A DNA stretch of 51,162 nt from Bacilli bacterium (GTDB lineage: Bacteria; Bacillota_I; Bacilli_A; RFN20; CAG-826). The notes beneath the pieces are model-generated. The model was not told the origin of the DNA and searched no databases. It saw nothing but the letters and a program-made list of their open reading frames with translations. Position numbers and translations under genes: made by a program. Location of the stretch: the NCBI GenBank assembly GCA_024399115.1, contig JAKSHZ010000010.1, positions 1 through 51,162 of the forward strand, read 5' to 3'. Shown here in pieces: positions 27,001 through 35,162 of this stretch; position 1 is the first letter of the stretch; each line of letters begins with the position of its first letter.

Positions 27001-28481
27001 TCCCTGATATCGACTTAAACTTCCCTAACGATTACCAAGGTAAGGCTCATGACTATACTAAAGTTCTTTTAGGTGAGACTAATGTTTTCAGAGCAGGAAC
27101 AATCGAAACAGTCGCTGAAAAAACTGCCTTTGGTTATGCAAAAGGCTACGTTGAAAGAATGCTTATCTCAAAAGGTTTCGATAAAATGGACGCTAAGAAT
27201 ATGGCAGATAATCATCCAAAAGCAAAGATTGGTTTCTTAGCTAGTGGATGTGTTGATGTTAAACGTACAACCGGTCAACACCCAGGCGGCATTGTCGTTG
27301 TCCCTAAAGAAAATGATGTTTACGACTTCACTCCAGTCCAATACCCAGCTGACGATTTGGAATCAAGATGGCAAACAACCCACTTCGATTTCCATTCAAT
27401 TCACGATACTATTTTAAAACTCGACCTTCTAGGTCACGTCGACCCATTAGCGTTAAGACTTATGTGTGAACTTACTGGTGTAGATATGAAGTCAATTCCA
27501 ATGAACGACGAAAAAGTCTTGTCGTTGTTCCGCTCTCCAGAAGCTTTAGGCATGAGTAGCGACTACGATAAGAATGAAACTGGTGCGTTGGGTATTCCTG
27601 AATTTGGTACTCACTTTGTCCGTGGTATTTTGGAAACTACAAGACCTAGAACATTCGCTGATTTAGTTATTATTTCTGGTATCTCACACGGTACTAACGT
27701 CTGGCAAGGTAACGCAGAAAACATCATTAATGAAGGTAAGGCTACATTAAGAGAAGTTATCGGATGCCGTGATGATATTATGGGTTATTTAATTTCTAAG
27801 GGTTTACCTCCTGGAACTGCTTTCAAAATCATGGAAGACGTTCGTAAAGGTAAAGGCCTTAAAGAGGAATATCTTGCTATGATGAAAGCAAATAATGTTC
27901 CTGATTTCTACATTAACTCATGTCAATTAATTAAATACTTATTCCCAAAAGGACACGCTGTTGCTTATGTTACAATGGCGGTTCGTGTAGGTTACTTTAA
28001 AGTATATTACCCACTTGAGTTCTATAATGTCTTCTTCTCAGTTAGAAGTAAGCAATACGACATTAAGACTATGATCGAAGGTAAAGACGCAATTATTAGA
28101 AAGATTGTTGAACTCGATGCAAAATCAAAGAGTAGGGAAAAACTTTCTAACAAAGAAGGGGAACAACTCAAGACTCTCCATATTGCGTTAGAAATGTATC
28201 AAAGAGGTTACAAGATTAGTAACATTAATCTTTATAAATCTGACTCAGTCAACTTTGTTGTCGATAGAGAAAACAAATGTTTAATTCCACCTTTCTCAAC
28301 AGTTGATCAATTAGGCGAAAACAACGCCCAAACAGTCGTTGAAGCTAGAAAAGATGGACCATTTACGTCTAAGAAGGATCTTTTAAGAAGAACAAAGCTT
28401 TCTCAAACTAACGTAGATTCGTTAGAAGAGATGGGTGTCTTAAAAGGATTAGATGAAGATGATCAATTAACATTGTTCTAA
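24042..28481 (+). CDS. polC: DNA polymerase III alpha subunit, PolC type
   Basis: Main replicative polymerase of low-G+C Firmicutes. The 1479-aa protein has an N-terminal domain, a charged Pro/Glu/Val/Lys linker (about 148-200), an OB fold, a PHP domain (VELHLHSNMSAMDG near 343), and an inserted DnaQ-like 3'-5' exonuclease (VVFDTETTGL near 432, TDLA-type ends near 540). It continues with PHP, then the polymerase with a zinc module (CPKCKHLEW...CPICG near 931-970) and PDIDLNFP near 987. The extreme C-terminus QLTLF is a clamp-binding motif. proS, which precedes polC in Bacillus, is absent. Confidence 0.97.
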   Translation: MIARAKMISFLKSIHIDNVDDFDMDFEMVGRNRFNSKQIDMVIVKQTPWQYEFLHQLQDGLRTVDYPYYIRFSYIKRPTSEDVASLLKDWYQSIYHIPFPHEISCGSNNIVISYDDENLMDMFYTTIFDFKDFLTFINYEFGVEEKVKPAKPAVEEKVPEVVEETPKVEEVKEEKKVSEEVNNGDQAADLIVKEKEKMAEVVEDVYLQRMKDNLKELQNERERQRLNRRGNYKIIDKIDDIKLESDHVDFVGKFFSREEREFGGKKKETIGVFDEHGGAIYVTQFINASFTEEICNKLSWGDNLRIRGVTTTDNFTKQLTIKGHYVDPLPPDEIENEEGETRVELHLHSNMSAMDGISNMDVYCKLAKAMGHKAIAITDHGVVQGFPDAQAAARKYKLKILYGCEFYMIEDRLKYIMNPCDRILNKSSFVVFDTETTGLSAKYNNVIEFGAVKVEHGTVTNRLDILINPGYPLPRKIVELTHISDDDLAGQPTMEEALPKIMEFIGDAILVTHNAEFDIAMMNAELKRHGYPTLSNPVIDTLALSRYLFPESKAHRLGALCKNMEVEYDEDDAHRADYDAKVLNDVWQPILAKLTKGNYEMRHKDLDNLKITNEHYKHMRPHHVVAIAKDKAGLKDLFKLVSYSHVDYLAEVPKIPRGEIEKHRSHLLIGSACFNGEVFNAGRYYENERLLETMKFYDYIEVQPLENYSWLVNMRENTQEEIKNIVKDIVNGADSLGIPVCATGDVHYADRTRKVFRDVYIFAKLLGGANHALNPYSRSREKEFPNPDQHYRSTKEMLECMSFLGEEKAYEITVTNTNKIADQVEPLEPTPNTHLYTPTIENCDNMLRQMCFDKAHELYGDVLPEYIEKRLNRELDGIINNGYAVIYYIAHKIIKKANEDGFVVGSRGSVGSSFVATMSNITEVNPLPPHYRCPKCKHLEWTSETMPEYKSGYDLPEKVCPICGEPMVHDGQNIPFETFLGFNAEKVPDIDLNFPNDYQGKAHDYTKVLLGETNVFRAGTIETVAEKTAFGYAKGYVERMLISKGFDKMDAKNMADNHPKAKIGFLASGCVDVKRTTGQHPGGIVVVPKENDVYDFTPVQYPADDLESRWQTTHFDFHSIHDTILKLDLLGHVDPLALRLMCELTGVDMKSIPMNDEKVLSLFRSPEALGMSSDYDKNETGALGIPEFGTHFVRGILETTRPRTFADLVIISGISHGTNVWQGNAENIINEGKATLREVIGCRDDIMGYLISKGLPPGTAFKIMEDVRKGKGLKEEYLAMMKANNVPDFYINSCQLIKYLFPKGHAVAYVTMAVRVGYFKVYYPLEFYNVFFSVRSKQYDIKTMIEGKDAIIRKIVELDAKSKSREKLSNKEGEQLKTLHIALEMYQRGYKISNINLYKSDSVNFVVDRENKCLIPPFSTVDQLGENNAQTVVEARKDGPFTSKKDLLRRTKLSQTNVDSLEEMGVLKGLDEDDQLTLF

Positions 28482-28491
28482 GGGTTTGATT

Positions 28492-30180
28492 ATGCAAATA
28501 GCTTATTATCTATCTTGTTTTATATTCTCAGTTCTTATGTTTTGCGTTTTCGTTGTGGTTAAAAGGAAGTTTGTTTCCGCTTTCTTCACTGCAATGTATT
28601 TAGCAATTCTTTTCACTAATCTCGCATATTTATTGGGTACGATGGCTACCTCAGTGGATGGTTATATAGTCGGTCTAAAAGTAAATTATTTAGGCAATGT
28701 ATTAATGCCTATTATCACTTTCTTGATTATTTGTGACTTCATTAAACTCAAACATATGAAATTAACTTCAGCGATTGTTGCTCTTGTAGGCGGATTATAT
28801 TTAATTTTGCCATTATCAGTCGGCTTCTCGAATTTATATTATAAGGAATTAGCTGTTGAGATTGTTGACGGAGTTCAAATCGTAACGAAGGTTTATGGTC
28901 CATTACATGCTTTCTATTATGTATATAACATAGGATACATATTTTTAGACCTTGCATTCTTAATCCATGGATTTAGTAAAAAGAATGTTTCATATAAGAA
29001 CTTCTTATATTTAACAGGCCTTATTAGTTTTACAATTGTAGCTGCTTTATTAGGAAGATTATTAAAAATAAATGTTGAATCCATTCCTGTAACATACTGT
29101 GTATCAGGGTTTATCATGCTTTTCTTAGTTATAAGAATAAGTAGATATAATGTTCAATTTATGGGAGAAGCTTCTCAAAATAACGATGAACATTATGGAT
29201 ATTTTGCTATTGATCATTCAAATAGATATCTAGGCTCATCTCCCGACATAGAAAAAGACTTCCCAGAATTTTTACAACTCTGGGTAGATAGAAAATTGAC
29301 CGATGATGAAGTTTTTAGACTTACTAGAAACCTTGTTGATGGTTTTAAAAAAGGTAACACCGACGCTTTCGAGATGGTCGAGAGAAATAATAAAATCTAT
29401 AAATTAACAATTTCAAAGTTCGATTATTCAAGAAGAGAAGATGATGGCTATGTTATTAGTATTCATGACGATTCTAGAGACGCAAAACTCAACCAATTCT
29501 TAGAAAATTATAGTAATGAGTTGTCACATGAGGTTGAACTTAAAACTCTCAATATTAAAACAATTCAAGACAAAATCGTCTTAGGTATGGCTGACCTTGT
29601 AGAAACAAAGGATCAAAATACTGGTGGTCATGTAAAAAGAACTAGTGACATTATTAAAATTATTATTAGCTCTATTAAAGAACTTAATGCATATGAAATG
29701 GATGATGAATTTTTCTCTTACGTAAGACGTGCTGCACCTATGCACGACTTAGGTAAGATGATGATTTCGGATGATATTTTGAATAAGCCAGGTAAATTTA
29801 CTCCAGAAGAGTTTGAAATTATGAAGACTCACCCAGTAATCGGCGAAAAAGTAGTTTCTGCTTTATTAGAAGGAGTAGAAAACGAACGTTTTGTAAAAAT
29901 TGCTAAAAATGTTGCTAAATATCACCATGAAAAATATGGTGGTGGAGGTTATCCTGAAAATCTTTCAGGTGATGATATACCTCTAGAAGCTAGAATTATG
30001 GCTCTTGCGGATGTTTATGATGCGCTAGTAAGTAAACGTTGTTATAAAGAAAAAATGTCATACGATAAGGCACGCGACATCATATTAGAATCTATGGGTC
30101 CTCATTTCGATCCAAAATTAAAAGAAGTCTTCATGCATTGTAAAGAGGACCTAGAAAAGTATTACGATTCAGCCGATTAG
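28492..30180 (+). CDS. Membrane HD-GYP domain protein, putative c-di-GMP phosphodiesterase
   Basis: 562 aa from the ATG at 28492 (AAGGG seven bases upstream; a TTG at 28486 is too close to that site). Residues 1-215 form about seven membrane segments like 7TM sensor kinases. Next is a linker with a PAS-like segment (about 225-330), a short coiled coil, and an HD-GYP domain with H418-D419 (MHDLGKMMISDDILNKPG), KTHPVIGE, YHHE, and GGGGYP at 483-488. HD-GYP proteins typically hydrolyse c-di-GMP or related nucleotides. It is 10 bases after polC and likely co-transcribed. The substrate is not proven; no GGDEF protein is in the window. Confidence 0.85.
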   Translation: MQIAYYLSCFIFSVLMFCVFVVVKRKFVSAFFTAMYLAILFTNLAYLLGTMATSVDGYIVGLKVNYLGNVLMPIITFLIICDFIKLKHMKLTSAIVALVGGLYLILPLSVGFSNLYYKELAVEIVDGVQIVTKVYGPLHAFYYVYNIGYIFLDLAFLIHGFSKKNVSYKNFLYLTGLISFTIVAALLGRLLKINVESIPVTYCVSGFIMLFLVIRISRYNVQFMGEASQNNDEHYGYFAIDHSNRYLGSSPDIEKDFPEFLQLWVDRKLTDDEVFRLTRNLVDGFKKGNTDAFEMVERNNKIYKLTISKFDYSRREDDGYVISIHDDSRDAKLNQFLENYSNELSHEVELKTLNIKTIQDKIVLGMADLVETKDQNTGGHVKRTSDIIKIIISSIKELNAYEMDDEFFSYVRRAAPMHDLGKMMISDDILNKPGKFTPEEFEIMKTHPVIGEKVVSALLEGVENERFVKIAKNVAKYHHEKYGGGGYPENLSGDDIPLEARIMALADVYDALVSKRCYKEKMSYDKARDIILESMGPHFDPKLKEVFMHCKEDLEKYYDSAD

Positions 30181-30194
30181 TGCTGAATTAATGT

Positions 30195-30277
30195 GCGGCC
30201 ATGGCGGAATTGGTAGACGCTTCGGCCTCAGAAACCGATGAGCAATCGTGGAAGTTCGAGTCTTCTTGGCCGCACCA
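30195..30277 (+). tRNA. tRNA-Leu (anticodon CAG)
   Basis: Acceptor GCGGCCA pairs with TGGCCGC; discriminator A and encoded CCA at 30275-30277; long variable arm typical of class II. The anticodon loop CTCAGAA gives CAG (reads CUG). The anticodon stem carries a C31-A39 mismatch. An ATTCAGC/GCTGAAT hairpin (30167-30188) overlaps the HD-GYP stop just before it. Confidence 0.94.
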
Positions 30278-30320
30278 TATTATTTGCATAAAATTTAGTC
30301 ACTATATAGAATATAACCAA

Positions 30321-30779
30321 ATGAAAAAAAGATTTTTAATCTCATGTGTAACGTCAATAATGCTCTTTACAAGTTGCGGAGCAGTTTCTCCTGATCCAAG
30401 TTATGGATGTGATTTTAATACCCCTGAATTCTTCTTGGCTCGTTTAGATTCAAAAAATACAAAACTTTCTTTGTATTCCGTTAAGACAACAGTTGAAGAT
30501 GATGGAAGTATTAAAGATGCTTTGTTTGCACGTGATTCATATGTTGCAAAAAACGAATGTAAACCAACAACTAAAGATTATTTCTGCTACTCAACAATCT
30601 TAGGAAGCAGCAATACTGGTATGACTTTCGTTGAAATGTATGTTTTTAAAGACGGAAATATTAGAATCGATTACAAGGAAATGGCTTATAAGAAGATTTC
30701 TTTTTATCACGAAATGGATGTTAACGATGCTTGTGAAGTTTATGACATGGTAAAAGTGAAAATTGATAACGCAAAATAG
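30321..30779 (+). CDS. Hypothetical lipoprotein (lipobox at C19)
   Basis: Family not recognised. The frame is open back through the tRNA-Leu gene, but the real start is the ATG at 30321, giving MKKRFLISCVTSIMLFTSC, a lipoprotein signal with C19. The 152-aa product has a Cys-containing extracellular part with no motif I know. TATAGA at 30305-30310 would put +1 about four bases before the ATG, and there is no ribosome site, as for the other lipoprotein gene in this window. yfcE-like follows after five bases. Confidence 0.78.
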   Translation: MKKRFLISCVTSIMLFTSCGAVSPDPSYGCDFNTPEFFLARLDSKNTKLSLYSVKTTVEDDGSIKDALFARDSYVAKNECKPTTKDYFCYSTILGSSNTGMTFVEMYVFKDGNIRIDYKEMAYKKISFYHEMDVNDACEVYDMVKVKIDNAK

Positions 30780-30784
30780 AAATT

Positions 30785-31327
30785 ATGAAATTATTAATAG
30801 CTTCAGATATTCATGGTAGTGCTTATTATTGCGAGCAATTATTAGATGCATATAAAAAAGAAAACCCTGATAAATTAATTTTGCTAGGGGATATTTTATA
30901 TCACGGTCCAAGAAACGACCTTCCAAAAGATTACGCTCCTAAAAAAGTTATTCCTTTATTAAATAGCATTAAAGAGAAGATTATTTGCGTTCGTGGTAAT
31001 TGCGATGCTGAAGTAGACCAAATGGTTTTAGAATTCCCTATAATGGCTGACTATAAAGAAATTACTGTTGATGGAAAGAGACTTTTTCTTACTCACGGAC
31101 ATGTATATAACGATGTGAAATTCCCACCAGTAAAAGAAGGAGATATTGTCATTCATGGTCATACACATGTGCCAAGATGTAGTGAGATTAACGGAGTTTT
31201 ATTCTTAAATCCTGGATCTGTTTCAATACCAAAAGAAGATAGTAAAAACGGATATCTTGTCTATGAGAATAAGTCTTTTATTTGGAAAGATTTTATTAAT
31301 GGAGAATATAAGAAATTTAGTTTTTAG
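30785..31327 (+). CDS. YfcE-type metallophosphoesterase
   Basis: 180 aa, matching the calcineurin-like YfcE/MJ0936 family with all metal-binding motifs: SDIHGS near 8, GDILYHGPRND near 36, RGNCD near 75, LTHGH near 102 and GHTHVPR near 119. These enzymes hydrolyse phosphodiesters in vitro; the physiological substrate is unclear. It ends three bases before tRNA-Arg, so the tRNA probably forms part of the same transcript. Confidence 0.9.
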   Translation: MKLLIASDIHGSAYYCEQLLDAYKKENPDKLILLGDILYHGPRNDLPKDYAPKKVIPLLNSIKEKIICVRGNCDAEVDQMVLEFPIMADYKEITVDGKRLFLTHGHVYNDVKFPPVKEGDIVIHGHTHVPRCSEINGVLFLNPGSVSIPKEDSKNGYLVYENKSFIWKDFINGEYKKFSF

Positions 31328-31330
31328 TAT

Positions 31331-31406
31331 GTGCTTGTAGCTCAGTCGATAGAGCGTAGCCCTCCGAAGGCTAAGGTCGTATGTTCAACTCATACCAAGC
31401 ACACCA
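31331..31406 (+). tRNA. tRNA-Arg (anticodon CCG)
   Basis: Acceptor GTGCTTG/CAAGCAC, discriminator A, CCA encoded. Anticodon stem TAGCC/GGCTA with loop CTCCGAA gives CCG (reads CGG). T loop is TTCAACT. Confidence 0.94.
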
Positions 31407-31427
31407 AGTAAGTTTATAATTCACCAG

Positions 31428-31456
31428 TTGAATACAACTGATGCTCACTTTATAAT
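31428..31456 (+). promoter_or_regulatory. Promoter for tRNA-Leu(CAA)
   Basis: TTGAAT (31428-31433), 17 bp, perfect TATAAT (31451-31456); +1 near 31463, three bases before the tRNA. The -35 lies in a CAGTTG-AATA-CAACTG inverted repeat (31425-31440). Confidence 0.85.
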
Positions 31457-31465
31457 ATAAACACT

Positions 31466-31552
31466 GCCCGAGTGGTGAAACTGGTAGACGCACTGGACTC
31501 AAAATCCAGCAGTAGTGATACTATGTCGGTTCAAGTCCGTCCTCGGGCACCA
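31466..31552 (+). tRNA. tRNA-Leu (anticodon CAA)
   Basis: Acceptor GCCCGAG/CTCGGGC, discriminator A, CCA at 31550-31552, long variable arm. Anticodon stem CTGGA/TCCAG with loop CTCAAAA gives CAA (reads UUG). Confidence 0.96.
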
Positions 31553-31564
31553 ATATGTAAGCCT

Positions 31565-31592
31565 AGCCCAATTCGAAAATGGGCTTTTCTTT
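31565..31592 (+). terminator. Terminator after tRNA-Leu(CAA)
   Basis: AGCCCA (31565-31570)/TGGGCT (31580-31585), followed by TTTTCTTTTT. Confidence 0.85.
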
Positions 31593-31624
31593 TTAATAAC
31601 TGGTTTTTTAGAGTATTTCCTTAA

Positions 31625-31653
31625 TTGATTATTGAGTTTTATAGGTGTAATAT
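31625..31653 (+). promoter_or_regulatory. Promoter for the YitT gene
   Basis: TTGATT (31625-31630), 17 bp, TAATAT (31648-31653). +1 near 31660, 13 bases before the ATG at 31673; no clear ribosome site. It argues against an upstream TTG start at 31625. Confidence 0.65.
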
Positions 31654-31672
31654 TGCTTTTGATAACAAAGTT

Positions 31673-32608
31673 ATGGACTCTAAATTTTTCAAAAATCCAA
31701 ATGTAAAAAAAGTTGTACAATACTTAGCAATTGCTTTGTTTGGCGTTGTTCAAGCTTTAAATTATTACTTATTTATCGTACACAATGATTTCGCTCCAGC
31801 AGGCGTTGGCGGTATCGCCGTCATGATCCAATATAAATTTGGGTTCTCTGTTGGTTACTTTTCATTTCTTTTAAACGTTCCACTTTGCATACTCGCTTTC
31901 TTCTTAGTAGAGAAGCGTTTCTCAATTAGATCTTTAGTCTATTCACTCGTTTATTCGTTAGTTTACCTTATCTTTGATAAGGTCGATACTCCTCATCTTG
32001 ACAATTTTATCTATGATGCTAATGGAATCGACACAATTTACCCTGTAGTTATTGCAGGCTTATTAAGTGGTGTAGTCAATGGATTTTTGTATAGTCTTGG
32101 CTCTAGTACAGCTGGTACTGATATCATTTCAAAATATGCAGCAAAAGTTGCCCCTAAACTCAACTTTTTCTATGTAACATTCTTTATTAATTTTGTTATT
32201 GCGATTATCTCAAGTTTTGTTTATAAAGTACCTGGATTGCCAATTAACTATGTCCCTGTTTGTTTATGTATTCTTTATTCGTTCATCAGCGCTACAATCG
32301 GTAACGCTTTAATTAAACAAGCTAAAAAAGCTTATAAAGTCACAATTGTTTCAGATGACACAGTTGAATTAGAAAAAGAAATTATTCAAAAGTTAAAACA
32401 TAGTTCTACTGTCGTTGAAGCAAGAGGCTCATACACTGGAAATAAGAAATATTTCCTTGTCTGTGTTGTTAATAGAAATCAACTATTTGATCTTGAAAAG
32501 ATCTTAAGCAAATATCCAAGTGCTTTCTCTTATGTCGAAAAAGTCGATGAAACTATCGGAAATTTCAAATTTATTAAGAAATCATATAAAGAAGAAAATA
32601 AAAAATAA
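31673..32608 (+). CDS. YitT family membrane protein (DUF161/DUF2179)
   Basis: 311 aa from the ATG at 31673. Five to six membrane segments occupy about 10-215 with the family motifs FVHNDFAPAGVGGIAVM-like (glycine-rich after the first helix) and SLGSSTAGTDIISKY near 142. A soluble DUF2179 domain (about 220-300) resembles nitrogen-regulatory ligand-binding folds. The transported substrate of the family is unknown. It is a single-gene unit after the tRNA terminator. Confidence 0.85.
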   Translation: MDSKFFKNPNVKKVVQYLAIALFGVVQALNYYLFIVHNDFAPAGVGGIAVMIQYKFGFSVGYFSFLLNVPLCILAFFLVEKRFSIRSLVYSLVYSLVYLIFDKVDTPHLDNFIYDANGIDTIYPVVIAGLLSGVVNGFLYSLGSSTAGTDIISKYAAKVAPKLNFFYVTFFINFVIAIISSFVYKVPGLPINYVPVCLCILYSFISATIGNALIKQAKKAYKVTIVSDDTVELEKEIIQKLKHSSTVVEARGSYTGNKKYFLVCVVNRNQLFDLEKILSKYPSAFSYVEKVDETIGNFKFIKKSYKEENKK

Positions 32609-32673
32609 TTTTTTAGATACCATATTAAAATTTTAATAGTAGTATAGAAGTATAAACATATAGAGGTTTTATA

Positions 32674-33597
32674 ATGGAAAAATTTAGAGAAGTTAAAGTG
32701 GTTGATAATTTTTATCAAAACAGTTTATTTTATCCAATGCCAACTGTCGCTATTTCGACTCTTACAGAAAGTGGTCAAACAACAATTGGCGCTTATTCAT
32801 TAGTCTTCCCTTATTACATCGCTGGGAAGGACTATTACGCAATGATTTTAGAATGTAGAAACTCATCTAACACTGCACAAAATATCTTAAGAAATGGTAA
32901 ATGTGCACTTAACTTTATTACAGATGATAAGAAAGATTTTAAAGAATTAGTTAGATTAGGTTTCCCCGGAAAAACTCCTGAAGAAAAAATGAAAGATTGT
33001 CATTATGAATTCATCAAAGGAGAAGCAGAAGGAGACGATAGACCTTTAATTTTAAAAGATGCATATCAAGTTATTGAATGTACATGGGATGACACATTAG
33101 AAGACGCATATAAAGCTAAAGAGCACATCGGCGAACTTGAAGGTGTAGAAGGACCTTACAATAACTTTAACGGAATTACATCTAAGTTTGGATGCCACTT
33201 CATCTTAAAAATCGACAAGATTTTAATGAAAGAAGAATTCGCAGATCATCTCAAAAACGGACTTAAGCGTAATTCATTCCCAAGAGTACCAGTCGACTAT
33301 GGATATCATGATTCTAAAAACTTCTGGTATATGAGATTTGGTGAACGTCGACCAAGAAGCGAAGCAATCGCTTCAAGTAATGCAGGTAGTGTAGAAAGCG
33401 TTATGTATTGCGCTGAACGTCTCGACACTAAAGTTAAGTTCACAAAAGAAGCATGTGAAATGTACGTAAAAATTCCTCGTCCATTTATGAAAGCAGCTTT
33501 GATGCAAATCGTTCAAATTGCAGAAGAAAATGGAATAGAAGTAATCGATAAGGCAGCAGCTGAAAAGATCGCTGAAATTAGAAAAGCGAAAAAATAA
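32674..33597 (+). CDS. Flavin reductase-like FMN-binding protein
   Basis: The 307-aa protein has the split-barrel flavin reductase pattern in its first half: NSLFYPMPTVAISTLT, TTIGAYSLVFPYYIAGKDYY and NTAQNILRNGKCALNFI. The second half is a longer helical part not usual in small flavin reductases. Its substrate is unknown. AGAGG before the ATG supports the start. It has its own terminator and is followed by a nitroreductase gene, so this region is rich in flavin enzymes. Confidence 0.72.
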   Translation: MEKFREVKVVDNFYQNSLFYPMPTVAISTLTESGQTTIGAYSLVFPYYIAGKDYYAMILECRNSSNTAQNILRNGKCALNFITDDKKDFKELVRLGFPGKTPEEKMKDCHYEFIKGEAEGDDRPLILKDAYQVIECTWDDTLEDAYKAKEHIGELEGVEGPYNNFNGITSKFGCHFILKIDKILMKEEFADHLKNGLKRNSFPRVPVDYGYHDSKNFWYMRFGERRPRSEAIASSNAGSVESVMYCAERLDTKVKFTKEACEMYVKIPRPFMKAALMQIVQIAEENGIEVIDKAAAEKIAEIRKAKK

Positions 33598-33603
33598 CAC
33601 AAG

Positions 33604-33630
33604 ACTTCAGTCGCAAGGCTGAAGTTTTTA
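33604..33630 (+). terminator. Terminator after the flavin reductase-like gene
   Basis: ACTTCAGTC (33604-33612)/GGCTGAAGT (33617-33625), nine pairs with one G-U, GCAA tetraloop, then T5. Confidence 0.88.
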
Positions 33631-33696
33631 ATTGCGTATTATTCTTAATAATCGCTTCCTTATGTTATTTTTATAAGGAAAAAAGGAGATGCACTT

Positions 33697-34428
33697 ATGA
33701 ACAACACAATTAAAGAACTATTCGATAGAAAATCAGTTAGAGTTTTCACTGATAAAGAAATCTCAAAAGAAGATAAGGAATTGATTTTAAATTCCGCAAT
33801 GCAAGCGCCAACAGCTGGGAACCAACAAATGTACACAATCATTGATGTTACAGATCAAGCTGTTAAGGATAGTTTGGTTAAAACTTGCGATAACCAACCA
33901 TTTATTGCAACAGGAAAGATGGTTTTAATTTTTTGTGCTGATTTTTATAAGTGGTACAAAGTTTTTGAAGAATCAGGATGCAGTCCAAGAGCACCTGGAG
34001 TTGGAGACTTGATGATTGCGGTTAGCGATGCAAATATAGCTGCACAAAATGCAGTAGTGGCAGCCCATAGTTTAGGTATTGGTTCTTGTTATATTGGGGA
34101 CATTATGGAGAATTATGAAGAACAAAGAAAACTTCTTGGCCTTCCAGATTTTGTTTTACCTTGTGCAATGTTAGTTTTTGGCTATCCAACGGAACAACAA
34201 CTTGCTAGACCAAAACCACAAAGATTCAATTTAGAAGATATTGTCCACAAAAATAAATACAATCTCATGTCAAAAGAAGAAAGAATTGAAATGTTTAAAA
34301 CTCATACTAAAGATAAAGATTTTAACGATTGGATGAGAAGATTTTGTGATTTCAAATATGAGTCAGATTTCTCAAAAGAGATGACTCGCTCTGTTAAAAA
34401 ATATATTGATGATTTTAGCGGAGAATAA
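33697..34428 (+). CDS. Nitroreductase family oxidoreductase (NfsA/FRP-like)
   Basis: The 243-aa FMN enzyme has DRKSVRVFTDKEIS with the flavin-phosphate Arg cluster, APTAGNQQMYTII, AVVAAHSLGIGSCYIGDI and VFGYP, followed by an NfsA-like C-terminal KPRF segment (RPKPQRFN). It would reduce quinones or nitro compounds with NAD(P)H. AAAGGAG at 33683-33689 sets the start. A CCTTAT/ATAAGG inverted repeat (33658-33678) lies just upstream. Confidence 0.86.
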   Translation: MNNTIKELFDRKSVRVFTDKEISKEDKELILNSAMQAPTAGNQQMYTIIDVTDQAVKDSLVKTCDNQPFIATGKMVLIFCADFYKWYKVFEESGCSPRAPGVGDLMIAVSDANIAAQNAVVAAHSLGIGSCYIGDIMENYEEQRKLLGLPDFVLPCAMLVFGYPTEQQLARPKPQRFNLEDIVHKNKYNLMSKEERIEMFKTHTKDKDFNDWMRRFCDFKYESDFSKEMTRSVKKYIDDFSGE

Positions 34429-34453
34429 CTTTTAGTTATTATAGTTGAATATT

Positions 34454-34486
34454 CACTAGTCCTTTGGTAGACTAGTGGAGGTTTTT
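34454..34486 (+). terminator. Hairpin between nitroreductase and bioY
   Basis: Perfect CACTAGTC (34454-34461)/GACTAGTG (34470-34477) stem followed by GAGG then T5. It could terminate the nitroreductase transcript or act as an attenuator before bioY, whose ribosome site AAGGAG is at 34498-34503. Confidence 0.6.
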
Positions 34487-34511
34487 CGGATATTTTAAGG
34501 AGCTAAAAATT

Positions 34512-35060
34512 ATGAATATTAGAAGAATTACTACAGCAGGCATTTTCTTAGCAGTTTTATGTGCTTTAGGATGCTTATCTATCCCATTTGGCGAAAACGT
34601 TAAAGTCTCACTTCAATTACTCGTTGTTTTTATCATTTTTGCTTTAACAGATCACCTTTTAGATAAGATTATTATCACTGGTGCATACTTAGTTTTAGGA
34701 TTATTCCTCCCAATATATGCTGGATTCAACGCTGGAATTACACCTACATTTGGTTTCGTTATTTCATTTGTTGTCGCTGCTATTCCATTTCACTTTTTAT
34801 ATAAGATTAAATTCAAAAATGAAGCTATCACATTTGGCTTAACTTGCTTAGTTACAACATTACTTGTTTACGTCATCGGTAGCTTATTTTTATACTTCTA
34901 CTTAAAGTCAGCAGGCTCAACAATGACATTCGGTAAATCATTAATGATTAGTGTTGTTCCTTACATACCATTTGATATCGCTAAAATCGTTATTGGTTTC
35001 TTCGCTGTTAAATTACTCAAACCAGTTGTTAACAAAAACAAAACTGAAGAAGCAAAGTAA
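34512..35060 (+). CDS. bioY: BioY-like biotin ECF transporter substrate-binding subunit
   Basis: The 182-aa protein with six predicted membrane segments fits BioY: KVSLQLLVVFI near the second helix, GAYLVLGLFLPIYAGFNAGI, then a glycine-rich FGFVISFVVAAIP, and the C-terminal PYIPFDIAKIVIGFFAVKLL helix. BioY captures biotin and works alone or with EcfAAT energy subunits, not seen here. The GGxGG loop is less glycine-rich than in most BioY, so another vitamin is possible. A terminator follows. Confidence 0.75.
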   Translation: MNIRRITTAGIFLAVLCALGCLSIPFGENVKVSLQLLVVFIIFALTDHLLDKIIITGAYLVLGLFLPIYAGFNAGITPTFGFVISFVVAAIPFHFLYKIKFKNEAITFGLTCLVTTLLVYVIGSLFLYFYLKSAGSTMTFGKSLMISVVPYIPFDIAKIVIGFFAVKLLKPVVNKNKTEEAK

Positions 35061-35074
35061 GAATAGATTAAGTC

Positions 35075-35110
35075 AAAAAATATCGACTATTGAAAAGCCG
35101 GTATTTTTTT
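35075..35110 (+). terminator. Terminator after bioY
   Basis: Eleven-pair stem AAAAAATATCG (35075-35085)/CGGTATTTTTT (35099-35109), one U-G, 13-base loop, followed by T. It directly abuts the palindrome at 35111. Confidence 0.75.
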
Positions 35111-35138
35111 ATTATCAAACAACTAGTTTTTTGATAAT
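35111..35138 (+). promoter_or_regulatory. 28-bp palindrome upstream of the four-gene cassette (putative operator)
   Basis: Arms ATTATCAAA (35111-35119) and TTTGATAAT (35130-35138) are exact reverse complements, and the centre AACTAGTT (35121-35128) is itself palindromic and in register. Only the 35120/35129 pair breaks symmetry. A -10 candidate TAATAT lies at 35141-35146, so a dimeric regulator here would cover the -35 region. Ribosome site AGGAGA is at 35150-35155. Confidence 0.6.
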
Positions 35139-35162
35139 CTTAATATATCAGGAGAATCTTTT

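Noticed and set aside
30201..30320. Open frame through tRNA-Leu joined to the lipoprotein gene
   Set aside because: Starts inside the tRNA; the lipoprotein signal peptide begins at 30321.
31425..31440. CAGTTG/CAACTG repeat after tRNA-Arg as a second antisense tRNA copy
   Set aside because: Only seven contiguous bases match the tRNA-Arg T arm; the sequence is better explained as part of the tRNA-Leu promoter.
32624..32637. Perfect palindrome ATTAAAATTTTAAT before the flavin reductase-like gene
   Set aside because: All A/T in an A/T-rich spacer; expected by chance and not placed on a clear promoter.
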